A DNA stretch of 64,000 bases from Mastigias papua (Eukaryota > Cnidaria > Scyphozoa > Rhizostomeae > Mastigiidae), in contig OZ025268.1 in NCBI GenBank assembly GCA_964019165.1, positions 342,001 through 406,000 of the forward strand. Reading direction: 5' to 3'. A model generated the notes under the pieces. The model saw only the letters and a program-made list of their open reading frames with translations. It was not told the origin of the DNA and made no database searches. This document shows positions 9,241 to 21,635 of the stretch, piece by piece. Position 1 is the first letter of the stretch. The number at the start of each line of letters is the position of its first letter. The position numbers and the translations under genes are program-made.

Positions 9241-12200
9241 TCATTGATGACAATAGTATTTCATACCTGTTGATTTTGGCGAGCCCGGAATAAATGTATT
9301 AGCTTGAGTGAATTGATACAATTGCCTTATAGGCGTTGCTGGTTGAGATTCACCATTTTTTGGTGTCCCAGGCCTTGATCTGGATTTTGACCTGGGTCTG
9401 TTTCCAGTAGGGCTCGATGCACGAGAGCTGTAACATGAATGGATAGGACTATGAGCATGCGATGGGCTCGGTGAACCATTGCGAGATCTACATTTCTTGT
9501 CGTATAGCACAATTGATGTAGCAGGATGCTTCGTGTGGAGAGTTGGTGTCGTTGGTATAGAACGTATACTGGAAGACCTACTCAAACACCCTTGACGGTT
9601 TGGGCTGGAAGAGCAATGTGTGACTTTCTGCAATGGAAGACTTGGAGTTGGAGGTCTGTTGCGAGTCTTGGTCCTACCTCTGCTGGGACTCGCACTTGAT
9701 GCACGGCTTGATGCTACTGTTGAAGTGCTTCGGCTTGTTGGTCTCCCTCTTGTATTTTGTCGTGCATTCAGTTTCAGTTGATGTTCTTGCCTTGAAAGCC
9801 TACGTGCTATTTCTTGAAATTCATGAGGTAAATGACTGTACATTTCTATGCCATGTGCATCTATTCTTGACTCAGCATTCTTCCGGAAGTCAAGTTTCTG
9901 CTTGAAAATCTGCGAAATAGAAATTTGTAGCATTTCAAGGGGTTATAAAGCCATCCACGCCTTTCAGTCATATTCATATTACGTCATCAGTTTGATGGTT
10001 TGTAGATAGTTATTATATTATATTATTAATTACTAAAGCATCGTATGGTTATAAACCTTTGTAACTTTTATATAGCAGAGATCTTTCGAACATTTGCATA
10101 CCTTCTTTTGACCTCCTCCGGCAATATGAGTGACATTTGCCATGGATCCGACCTTTGGTTTGGCTTTTCTTCGAAACTCGGTTTTAATATTCTCAATCTT
10201 CGGTCGCCCAAAGTACACTGCAATAGATTTTGAATACTCTCCTGTGAAATTTTCTTTTTGTGCGTTGCGAATTAAACAAATAGATTCAGCAATATCAAGT
10301 ATATCATGCACATGGTATTATAAGTTTTAATTATGACATTTATATCTTAGTATTAGCAGAGATATCACACTTGTAAATTTGCAGTCTTAGGACCATTTAT
10401 GGCAGTACTTAGAATGTAACTTCAAAAAACGGGATTTGCAATCAGGATAGCAATGGATGATGTGTGCAATTTAGGTTTCAATGGTGGAATTTTGCAATCT
10501 AGGTTTCGATGGATACAGCATACAATTAGACTCCAATTGATGAGCTTTGGAACCTGAGCTTAAAAGGGTGATATTTGCATTCTATGCTCTTCAACGGTAT
10601 TTACTGCCCTTCCCCTCTATTTGTCCCATAATCAGTGTCATAAAAGTTGCTTAGTTTCTTGCAATCTTAGGAAATTTGCTCTTTTTGATTATAAAGTTTC
10701 CCTTACTTGGTTTGTACGTTTGTTCTGATTTTGCCTTTGCTGTTGTGTTTGTTGTTTTTCTTCCGTATGTTGACATCGAAGTCCTTGTAGGAGATAACGA
10801 TCTCCCTGGAGATGTGGATGCTGTTCTCTGCAATAACAAATGGATTGTTTATCTTATCATCACTATTCAAATTTAAACTTATCGATGCTCAACAGTAGGA
10901 TAGATTCGATGTCATTTCAATGTTTTCTAACAAATAGAGCACTACTTAACTGTAGTAAAAACGAACAATACCACACTGCTTTTTTCGAGGCAGTTATAAA
11001 CTTACTCTTGTTTGAACTTTCGCTTGTACATGACTATATTTAGCAGATGATCTTCTTGCAACTGGTTTTGAAATGTTTGAGCGAGCTGTGAAAAGAAAAT
11101 TTTTTTGTTAGTTTTGCATTTCCCTTATCACCATAATTAATTCTTCTAACTTGTGCACTTTCATCGCCATCATTATTATGGATATTTGTTTTGTTTTTCA
11201 TTAGCATCATATTCTTCTCTACTACCTTTATTGTATTCATCAATTGTTGTATGTTCACAATTAAATATCAGTTGTAAAAGATTTATATCATCATCTACCA
11301 CGCACGCTCTTTACGCACAGTTTTGCACACGGTCTATACGTATCTTTACTGTAGAAAGTTGTACAGCTTTTTGAGTACATTGATGGGGAGATGTATGTAT
11401 TCATAGGAAAAACCAGTCATACAGAGTATATACCATTCATATACAGCGATGAATCAGCAGTCTCTTTTCCTTTGCCACTTTTCGTGTATTCGAGGCAAGT
11501 AGAAATGATTGGTATATCATCTCTTTCTTGGTTGAGGAATCGACTGAGGCGCCCTATTACAGAACCAAATCTTGTAAATAACTGTTCCCTTCTTGCAGAG
11601 TCAGTCGGTTGAATCCAAAATCTCTGACATTCTTTACTCATCTCGTTATTTTCTATCTTAATTAAAGCTTAATACTTGAAAGGAGACTAATAGGAAATGC
11701 TATTTGAACAGAAATCACATTCAATTTTATATCTCCGAAGTTGATTTTATCTTATGTAAAGCTTTTTGATGAAAGTTTATATGGCTTTTTAAAACTATAC
11801 TAATTCCTTACTTGTTCCAGTAAAGCCAAAGCGTCATGGAAATAAAAAGTAGAATGAATATCCCTTTGTACACACTCAGTTTAAATCGTGATATTTTTCA
11901 TCACATTACAGGATAGCTATCAGATTTCTATTAAATAAAGCTACCTTTTGAAAAATCTCGGCCTGGTAAATTATCTTGCAGTAAGCCTACACTCTCAACT
12001 GTCTAGAAATGATTGAAAACCTGTCTACGAAATAATTGTACGTTGAATTATTTAGAATTTAAATTCGCGATTGGTTAGTCCATGTTTAATTTTACGATGT
12101 TTAAGGTGGTATTCCCTTTACACCCGTTAGACTTACGCACTCTTTGGTCGTTCAGCGATCGTAAAACTTCCCAAGTATTGTTCTAAGTATTCTGGTGTGC

Positions 12201-13311
12201 AGTAGTATGATATACTTGTCGTTTGATGCTCATTGAAATCCATAATCATGCAACAAAACACAGCAAGTTTGACTTGTTAGATGTTCTAATTGGCAAAAAC
12301 ATCTAACAAGTGAGCAAGCGGGTCAAATCATTAATTATTGATGAGAATTCTCATTGGCTCATTCGGTGTCACGTGATTCTTATGAATTCTTTTATCGTGG
12401 TTGAATTTCCACAACAGTTTATGTCTTTTCTTATGAAAATATACAACCCCACATATCAGACGAATCTTTTTAGTTCTAAATGGAGCATAGAATTAGATTT
12501 TTCTTACCCTTTTGGTTCTCTTGTGCTCCTATTACTTTTGGTAACGGGGAGTTCGGAACCAGTTTAAGCGGAGAGCTACTTGGGGTTTTAAAAGCTGTAT
12601 TGCGTTCAGAATGTTCTGGAAGGAAGTCGTCCATCTCAAATTCCACATCATGAATAAAACTTTCGCTTTCTATTTTGGCAAGGGAGGTGTGTTTTGGTGA
12701 ATCTGAGAAAACTTCATCGTCATAGATTCCTGAATCCTGATATTTATTCGTACTTTCCGCATCAGAGTTGTAATCTTTTCTTTGTTTCTGCCCCCCGGAA
12801 CCATACCCAGAATCTTCATATAGTCTGAGGTTATTTATTTCTGAGTTCGTGTAGGTCTCACCAGAAGACAGTAGCAAGTTTACCGGGGTGTTATTGACAT
12901 CCACTTGATAACTATGATATGTTGCTTCATCGCAAGAATCTACGAGCTCAGGCTCAGAAGATCCTCGTCGTGATGATTGCAGTCCATATTCGTGTTCAAA
13001 GGAAGTCTCTCTTTGATTTGGATGTGATGGGATATTTGGAATCAAATCGAGACTATCATCTAGATCCAGTGATGAGTCGAAGCTCGTATTACGCGTCCTT
13101 GTGTTGCCCATGTCAGCATTCAGCTCCTCTTTTATTGCATTATCCCACTGCAAACCTTCCTTTGCTCCATAAACAAATCCAGATTTTTCATTTGGATCGT
13201 AAAATATGCTTGAAGGGTCATCAATTGCAAAGTTAGGCTCTTCTTGTATCTTATGTTCAAGCATTTTTGGCAAATATTCTGCATTCTTTCGAAAGAGATC
13301 ATAATCATAAA
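9241..13311 (-). CDS. MAPT-like: Tau/MAP2-like microtubule-binding protein, 3' part of gene
   Basis: Five exons join in frame: 13311-12508, 11085-11006, 10827-10707, 10241-10102 (an acceptor giving 10217 is also in frame) and 9909-9241; splicing at 9267 to an unseen exon is possible. The family binds and stabilises microtubules through repeats carrying a PGGG motif. Here 10241-10102 ends with KVGSMANVTHIAGGGQKK, like the last tau repeat, and the next exon opens with IFKQKLDFRKNAESRID, like the conserved tau segment after that repeat. The intron sits after GGGQKK. Only one full repeat is visible and its Pro is Ala. The first exon is acidic and Ser-rich, the next two are basic and S/T/P-rich, and an unusual tail of about 180 residues rich in Ser, Arg and Pro follows the repeat. 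The first exon has a phase-1 acceptor, so upstream exons exist but were not found. Confidence 0.85.
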
Positions 13312-16300
13312 CTATGCACAATTGAGGCTGGACCCTTCAACGAGAAAAATGATTCAAGCTTCAAGACAGCTAATACGGCGATACAATTTTCGATGAGTTG
13401 AAGTGAGTCAGCTAGAATATGGTAAAGTTTTCTTACTGAATATCGTTATTGTTTATTGTTGAATGCGATATAAACGAAGAATGATAAATAGGGCAGTTAC
13501 AATGAGCCTTGAAGAATGAATTTTTACTAGTATTATTATTCTTATTATTATTCGCAACTATTATCATCTGATCAACCCATTTTGTATTCTGCATGAGTAA
13601 TAGGCCTTGGACTATCCTTGAGTTACTAATATACTAATCACTTGTATATCATCTATTTATGTACTCCTTCAATCAATCATTTTTTAGTATGATTTAATTT
13701 TATTGTTGTTATTATTTTATTGTTTTCAATGTATGTAACAAGTTTGCCAAATACAAACTACCTGTTGTTAGTGAGATTTGTATTTGTACATTATATATTA
13801 TTTCAGACATCAGAAGTTTTAAATAAATTATTATTTTTTTTTTAATTTTTGGCGATTGGAGTGAAGTTTTAAAAATTATAAATTTAGCTTTCAATGGGCA
13901 AAGAAATATTTATAATTACGCATAACTAAAAGTTAATTCAAGCTTCTGCTAAAGTTCGTATGGGGCCTCTATTGTATTGAGAGTAGGCAAGATTTGCAAA
14001 ATGGAATATAATGATGCGTCTAGTGAAAGACAGGACAAATTAATGCAATGTTAATTCCTATGTCCTAGATTCCTTCATTTTATTATTTCTTCAAAAAATT
14101 GCTTTAATTGCTTCGATTATCATTTGGACGGACTGTTGAAGAAGGTATGAAATGATAATTTATTATGAAACCTTACCTTAAATTTTGATACTTTGTAGTT
14201 TTTTCTCTAGAGAGAAATCTATGGTGAAGTATATAATATAATATTATATGATATATCGTATGGTTATAATATAATGTAGCATAATGCACTATAATATTAT
14301 ATTATATTATATTGTTTTATATTATATTATATTATATTATATTATATTATATTATATTATATATGCTGTAGTAAAATAAAATATGATGTAGGATAGTGCG
14401 ATCTAGTATATTATGTAGTATACTATAATATAATGTAATATAATATAATATAATATAATATAATATAATATAATATAATATAATATAATATAATTATAAT
14501 CAGCTATAATATGATGAAAGAGAAAGTGTGAGGAAATACTTGACTCGAGCGGAATGCCAACTCGTGACCTTCGACTTTGTACGTCAATTGCTTTAAATAT
14601 CCTGCTCAGGTCAGTTATTTCTTTGCACTTTCACTTTCACTAGCTTTAATTTGTCCAAAATCCTGTTTTCTTTACGTAATATAATATCATTTCATATTGT
14701 GTAATATAGTATAATATAATATAGCATGATATAGTATAGTGTTAATAAACTCCAAGTAATTAACTTTTTGCTACTACTGATGCATAGGTCTTGGTAGTTT
14801 ATTATGAATTTCTAAGCCGTTTCTTCATATCTTTATTTCTGAGCATAAAAGAACTTTAAAAAAGCACGTGTTGAAAAGCGCAAAAGAGGTCTTTTTACAT
14901 TTTTGCAGATCAACTGAACTATGACGGCTGCATTATTAGAAAGAAAATTGTAACAGTTAAACACCAGATTTAATAGCTTAGTTTACGTTAGACAGTATAA
15001 TGATTATACAATATATTTATTATTATGCTATTCGATGTTAAGTATATCACGAGATAATAACTTAGAATATATACTACAATATCAGCTATTTTGAATGATT
15101 TGTCAGCGGATACAAATGTTTTTTTTAAACAAATAGTGTGTGTTCGGAGCCATCTCTGGATAACTTCAGTCTTTGTCAGTATAAAGGCATCGATTTTTGG
15201 CACTGGGATATTGTTGTTTTCCTCTTATATTAAACCTTATGTTCCATTTAATCTCATAAAGTACTAAGCCCTTTTAAAAGAGCCCATTTTTACTGAAAAT
15301 CTTTTGAGTTACAAACATCATTTATAAGGATACCTAGCTTTTCATTAAGCCTCAATATTCTTTAAATTTGTTTGACTTTGAACCTAGGAATATTCTTAAA
15401 ATATTCTTAAATTTTAGCGATTTTGAGCATTAATCCTCGTATACACTGTATTCTTATTGTAAAGTGTGTGTGGCTGACATTCCTTGAAGAGTTGCTGAGT
15501 CGCATAAGTGTAAAACAGGATGAGTTCCAGACAGGATGAATAAAACTCATTCTTGTTTTGTTTTCTAAAAAACTCAAATCAGCAACAAATCTAAACCTTG
15601 ATGAACCTTGAGCCTTGCATTATTCTTATATTATTTAGAAAATTTCAGCCTTGATACTCTTGTAAACTATATTCTTATAGAAGAAAAGTGTGTATGCGAA
15701 AATCTCCGTAAGCGCTCAAACGCTAGTATGATCGCCTCACTCATGCCAAGAGAAAATGAGACCATTGTTTATAATTATGCAATTAGATGTACTGGCATGA
15801 CTGCTGCCCAGAAGATAAGCACATTACTATTCCAAATCAAAGATAGAAATTTTCAACTCACAATTTGCGAATGCTCGGTGGAGCACAACAGAACATCGTT
15901 GCCGATTCACGAGCAATTTGCGTTAACTTATCAAGCGTGGTGATTTTATGCGACGTTGTAAAGCTTTCAAACAAAGGAAGATCTTCCAGTTACTACTGCC
16001 TGCGCATTTCACGTTTCAGTTATCCAATCCTTTATTTGTATGGAATGGTGTATCTATCAAAGGCCCTCTTTGATTGATATTTCTCTGCTTAATCATTTTC
16101 CAGTGTTTTTCTCATTTTGAGCTGCTACTGATTGAACGTGGCACAATAGCCGGTGACCTCCCATTCACAATAAGCATTGAATCACTTGATTTTTTGCCTC
16201 TACGCAGGTGTAGCTTTTGAGGAGTGCAGGCAGGTATAAGCATAGCTCAAAACTATGTTTACTGCTTAGGAAAATCAAGATCAAACATCGAGAGATCAAA

Positions 16301-18816
16301 TTGATAGCTGCGTGAAAAGTTGAAACCTCTTTTTCCTAATATACTACTTTTGTCTGAGTTTTGAGGTACGAAAGAACGCTAAGTTTTTTCATCAACTTCA
16401 AAACAAATATTTTTTAAAGATAAAGAACTGATGATCTCATTACCCTTTGCTCTTTCTTATTACTTCTTTGGATCTTATTGCTAAATAGAATACAGAACTT
16501 AAATGTATTTGGTCTTCCTCTTTGATTTACTTTAATCCACCCTTGTTATAGTAGCTCCCTCCCAGCTCCTAATATTTCTAGGGAAAGAACACCATACGCT
16601 GTAAGGTAATGATAATCAATTTTAATTCATTGGCTCCATTTCTTCTCTATTCTCGTTCCTTTTACTGGGTCCATTCATTGCCTATGGCTATCTTGCACTA
16701 AATTATGACTAAGGGTACCATCCTGAATAGTTGAGAGACAGTGGCTGTGCTGTATGCTACATCTGTGAAGAAACCGCATAACTATACCTATTAATTTGCT
16801 TATACTGTTCAAATCTCAACACATTCAAATTTAAACATATGAACTAAACTGATGTAAGATATACATAATGGCATAATAAATGGTTGGTTCATATTGCCAA
16901 ATAAGGAACTTGCCAAACTAACAAAAGCTCGTTGAAAAGGGGGTTGATCCCCCAAACTCTCCTACTTTTCATAAGGGGACTGAGCTCCCCGAGCCCCCAC
17001 CTATCGGCACCCCTAATCATGATATTGATTAATATATGCATGTACAATACCGTACAACGTTTTTTCAGTTTTACCCCCAATGAAGTCTTTCTTGCATCAG
17101 TTCCAATAGTTTACATATTGTTTGTTTTTCTTTGCAGAGATCTATTTTGATGTTAATTATAAGTTGTACCATGCAGGTAGTTGTAATGTGTTTTAGTACT
17201 ACAAATGGTACATTAGAGTAGGCCATATGTCATAATCTCCTCTAATATTATTAACATCTAAAGGAACATGAGACAGGTGAAGTGAGATAGGCCTGTTTTG
17301 GTAGTTTAATGCCTTTTGATGTTTTCGTTTTTTGCAATAGTTATTGTAGAATCTCTAGCTACTCTTTAGATATTAATGATATCCATAGTGAACATGTTTT
17401 TTCCACTGTTGTACCACATCGCAAGTCATGCTACATATCACACTAAAGCAGTGCATCAGCTATGGTTCAGGCTGCACATATTTAAATTGTCTTAAAACAC
17501 ATCCTTGGATTCAATTCAGCATAGATCTGATCACTGCGTGTCAGACATGGGCAAAGGATAGCCTATATGCCATTCTTGGCCCTTTGCTCAACTCTGATAT
17601 GAAGGGTTCACTGCAAACTGCAAATTAAACATAATTTGAAATTTTTCATATCTACTGCCTTAAGCAGCATTGTTTTTATTTTGAAGTTGCTTTTTACTCA
17701 TACACATAAGACACAATTGTATAGAGTGTATTATTGTGTAGAACTGAGTTCTGCCTTTTCATAAAGCTCTTTGCAATTATGTGTGCTTTTCACAGGGCCC
17801 AATAGAGCAAAAATGCCCAGCCATTCCGTACTACGAATTTTACTTTTGAGCCAAAGTCATTGCTTTTGCAAAAATATACATAACAATATTGCAAAGGAGC
17901 ATCATTAGGCTTTAAGGTTTAATGCTTCAACAGAAGGCATGTCAGCTACAGATACTAAGATGACAATCCAACTTGAGCACTTTCAAAATGCTCTGAGGGA
18001 TGAATATAAAGATTCCTTCTATCTTATTGAAGCCAAGATGTAGTAAATCAAATTCTAATTAGAATGGCAAATGTTAGTGACTTTTCCATCAAGTCATTCA
18101 TCTCTCATTACAAGGGATGAAATCATCAATCCACTATTACTCAACAATATCTTGTCTTGTTGTTGAAAGTGTTACCTATGTTGCAGCGGAATTAGAAGAG
18201 CACCAAACAGATAAAATAAAATGCAATTTTTAACTTTCAGTAAACAATGCAGGATACAATGTTATTATAATACAGTGATTTTACCAGCAACTAATCCTCA
18301 ACTCCTTTTTACAGACAATTATTACTTGCAAAAATGAAAAGCAACAAGGAACCTATACCACACTAAATACTAATTACAAATAAAGACAAACAATTAAAAA
18401 ATCAAGTAAATGGACCACTAGAGCCCCAAAACATAACATTATCAGTGTAACAACTGTCTGTGAGAAACAGGGAATCTGTTAAATAAACCTTTCATCTTTC
18501 TTTTATTTACTAACTGCTTCAGGATACTACTTCCCCAGTTAACCTTTTACTGTCTGCCTTATTCTGCTTAAGTACTGCCTACAAAATTCTAACAGCTCTA
18601 AAGGAATCTATGGTTATCAAAATATATATACATCCCACAAGTTATATACAACAGCAAGATTTGCTGTGAGCTTTATCTTATCTTTTTAGAGTTGTGAAAA
18701 CAAGGTATGAGCCAATTCATGAAATATTGTCCTATAATGAGTGAAATGTTTGGAACAAATCTGGGCATTTACATTCTATGCATTCAACAAATGCTTCTGC
18801 ATAGCACCACAGTAAA
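13312..18816. other. Long stretch without recognised genes
   Basis: About 5.5 kb of AT-rich DNA. It holds an AT-rich inverted repeat (14293-14493), short open frames without splice support (for example 15608-15943) and a patch of G/C runs around 16935-17015 that looks like a decayed repeat. Upstream exons of the tau-like gene may lie here. The right edge (about 18500-18816) is probably the 3' UTR of the NFE2L-like gene, with a minus-strand AATAAA at 18502-18507. Confidence 0.5.
14218..14500. repeat. AT-rich pentamer repeats in inverted orientation
   Basis: A tract of ATTAT units (about 14293-14362) is followed after a spacer of about 65 bp by a tract of ATAAT units (about 14426-14493), the reverse complement of the first. 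Together they could form a long AT hairpin. Simple-sequence expansion is the likely origin. Confidence 0.8.
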
Positions 18817-21333
18817 CTACCTTGATTTAATACTTTCAGAGTCTTGATTTTTGGTTGGTACAAGATACACAGCCCCATCTGCTGTGTATGTAAGGGCAAA
18901 GTTGTCCTTGGAGTATGGTATGCCCCTTTCATCTCGAAGATTTTTGAAAATATGTTCATACAGAAACTCTGTCTTTCTAACTATTTCCTCTCTTTCCAGT
19001 TCAAGTTGAAGCCTCTCATCAAGCAACAACTGTTTTTGTCTCTCTAACTCATTAACTCCAACATCAAGTTTATCAATTGCATCTACTTTACGTTTTCTGC
19101 AGTTTCGGGCAGCAAGTTTATTTTTTCCCTTACGGCGAATTTCTTTGGCTACATGTTGCCTCAGTGGGTCAAGCTGAGTAATGATGTCATTGAAGTCCTC
19201 TATTTTGGTGTTTATCATATCTAGTTTTGTATATGGAAGATCAAGCCAGATTTTCTGCTTTTGATCATCTTCAAATTTTTGTCTCTTTCCTTCATTTGTT
19301 TGTAGCAGGTCACTACTTGAACTGCTACTACTTGCATCTCCAATATAGTCCAAATCACTTGAAAGGCTCTTAGTTGAGCAATCGCTCTCTGATGATGGTG
19401 AAACTGGTTCACTCTTGACTTTCCTCTTTAAAACTACAGATGGTTTCTCAACATGGTCATAACTTTGAATTTCAGCAATAGCATTGCCTAAAAAGAAGGT
19501 AATATACATTCAAATAATATGCTACTTATGTAAATTGTGTGCAATTTGTCAAAATAAATACTTAATATCACAAGTAAATTTCCTATCTTGTTTCTAACAG
19601 TTGCAATGGAAACCAGAACATTCTGCCAGAAATATCAAGTGTGAGTGGAATATTTCTAGGTGTGGAGTGCACAAGATTATCAAATGTGCACTCCAGCTGC
19701 ACATTTAATTAGTTGATTCACATTATATACCCATCTAATATTGTTTGGAAATTCTTTTCTCATGGTGCTAGCTACAGGCACAAAAATTAGGACTTCATAA
19801 TGGAAAATATCCACACCTCACCCTCCCAGACAGTGGTGTAACCAACATAGATTGAACTTAGTGCAACAACCAAGGGCCCCAAAAGGGCCCAGCAGAAGTC
19901 TTAAATGGGCAGGTCTTTTGCATTTATTGATATGAAAAGGTATTTAGTAAGCTGGCATTCCCATTCAATAGAAAAATCCTCATTTTCTACTTGTCTAGAT
20001 CAGTGGTCCTTAACTGTTTTTACTTCTGCTCCCACAGAGGTTTTGCCTTGACCTTGGAATGAACCACTACAACAGATATTTTGCTCAAGGCTGCTGGAGT
20101 GTAATAAATAGGTCAAGTTCTTGTCGTTGAGGCAAATGTTTCTTGACCCCTTGGAATGAAGTCTAGCGCCCCTGTATGGGAATCCTTCGTCTAGATATTG
20201 GAAGACAATTTAAGTTAGAACAGGCCCTCTTGCAAAATACTCCTAAGAGCGCCAGGCCATTCCGCTACACCACGCCAAGCCCCGCCCCAGATCTAAAGAG
20301 GCACTTCTCATTAAGTGTGAAGTAACATTTTCCAGAAAATATCTTCTCAGGTGTGAAGCTGCCATACTTTCCATAAAAGTCTAGCAGTCTGCTTTTGACT
20401 TAATAGAATAAAGCCGTAACTTATCTCACCTTTCCTTTTAACTTTTGCAGCTGTACTTCCACTGTCCCTCAGTAACTGTTCCATTTCACTTATCCTGGAT
20501 GAGCTGTCGAACGTTGAAGTGCCCTTTACGTAAGAGGAGGCCGTCCCGCCCACCTCCAGTATGCCTCCTCTAACTTCTGTATTCTTTAACGATGTAAACT
20601 CTGCTGGAAATTTTGGGCCATGTTTAGGGCTAAAGTCAGGAGTGCTTGGACTGTCAATGGCAGCCCCTAGAAACTGAGCTAGTTGATCTATAGTTTCGGA
20701 TTGCTGTGATGTGATGGAAGTTTGTCTTGTTACTGTTGGTGAATCAAACAGGCTACTTATTGCGCTTTCTGTCGCAAAATCTGAAGGAAAATCAGCATTC
20801 AAGAAACTTTCAATGTCAAAGTACTGGTTATCACTTAATGGTGCATACCCAACTGCCCCAAATAACTCTCCGTCATCGATTGGTGAGGATGGAGAAGGAG
20901 GCCATGGTGAGGATGGCCTAACTGCATTTGGAGAGCCGCCATCTTGCGAATTGAATGGTAGTTCTTGAAGTTGTGAGCTTCGATCTATACCTTGGTTATC
21001 ACCATGACTTGTCTCACCTGAGTTTTCAGAAAACAAAGGGTATGCAAAATAATTTTGATTGACTGCAACTACTTCTGATGGTCTCTGAGATTCCTCTAAA
21101 TTTATAATTGTATTCAAGATATTCTGTTCTTCCTTTAAAGTAAGAAACGAGTTGTTGTGATCTCCAGCATTCGTTCCAAAATTGCCTGTACCCTCTGCAT
21201 GACCATTTAGTAACTCGTCAGGACTGTAATGTGTGTTGGTTGGCCCGATATCTTGTAAGCCTTTGAAACCCCAATCTGTAGCCGATAAGGCAATGGCTGC
21301 TGCTAAAAGCACTTCGAAGAACTTCCCGTTCAT
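18817..21333 (-). CDS. NFE2L: CNC-family bZIP transcription factor (NFE2L/Nrf-like)
   Basis: Two exons, 21333-20430 and 19487-18817, join in phase 1 to give 524 aa. CNC factors pair with small Maf proteins on antioxidant or stress response elements. The second exon holds the CNC-bZIP block: the CNC box around QLDPLRQHVAKEIRRKGKNK, the basic region AARNCRKRK, then a leucine zipper. The C-terminus (about the last 40 residues) matches the Neh3-type tail of Nrf factors, with RDERGIPYS and VYLVPTK. Exon 1 opens with a hydrophobic stretch (FFEVLLAAAIALSA), which suggests ER targeting as known for NFE2L1-type factors. The middle is acidic and Ser/Pro-rich, as expected of an activation region. No canonical ETGE KEAP1-binding motif was seen. 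The start is the first Met of the frame. Assignment within Nrf1, Nrf2, Nrf3 or NF-E2 is not possible here. Confidence 0.92.
19838..20290. repeat. Possible older MITE around the hAT-like insert
   Basis: CAGTGGTGTAACC near 19842 and, on the other strand near 20270, GGCGTGGTGTAGCGG resemble a degenerate inverted-repeat pair. The hAT-like MITE would then be nested inside. No convincing target duplication was found. Confidence 0.25.
20001..20188. mobile_element. Small hAT-like MITE in the NFE2L intron
   Basis: 188 bp flanked by a perfect 8-bp direct repeat GTCTAGAT (19993-20000 and 20189-20196). The left end is CAGTGGTCCTTAAC. The right end read inward is GAAGGATTCCC, only loosely related. The 8-bp duplication and the CAGTGG start are typical of hAT elements. 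No coding capacity. Confidence 0.65.
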
Positions 21334-21635
21334 TATGTACCTGAGAATTTCCTTATTTATACTTTCTAGTGATAACTGTAGATCCTTTTATTGAACTATC
21401 TCTACTTAACACCACGTACAACTCCTCCAAATGTCAAGGTAATAACTACTTATTTAACGAAGCTTTGTAAACTTATTGACAATATGCAATGACACAGCAA
21501 AAACAAGAATAGGCAATGACGTCATTCTTATTTTAGATCACGCCGTCATCCAATCTTCAACAGCCTCATTTACGTGTTGTTTGAGCTTTTTAATCGCCTT
21601 ATGCAAAACTGTATAGCAAAGGTATGTTCAGCTGT
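21334..21635. other. Upstream of the NFE2L-like gene, nothing specific seen
   Basis: About 300 bp between the NFE2L-like start and the LINE tail. It should contain the 5' UTR and promoter of the gene; no individual element is claimed. Confidence 0.4.

Noticed and set aside
11417..11641. Minus-strand open frame of 74 codons between tau-like exons
   Set aside because: No good acceptor and donor pair at its edges, and the neighbouring exons already join in phase without it.
15608..15943. Plus-strand open frame of 111 codons
   Set aside because: No recognisable domain, no splice signals, unremarkable AT-rich composition.
16930..17015. G/C-run patch as a possible MITE
   Set aside because: No inverted ends or target duplication could be identified.
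20220..20290. tRNA-like or SINE-like stretch on the minus strand (GTGGTGTAGCGGAATGG)
   Set aside because: An A-box-like start only; no B box or cloverleaf could be found.
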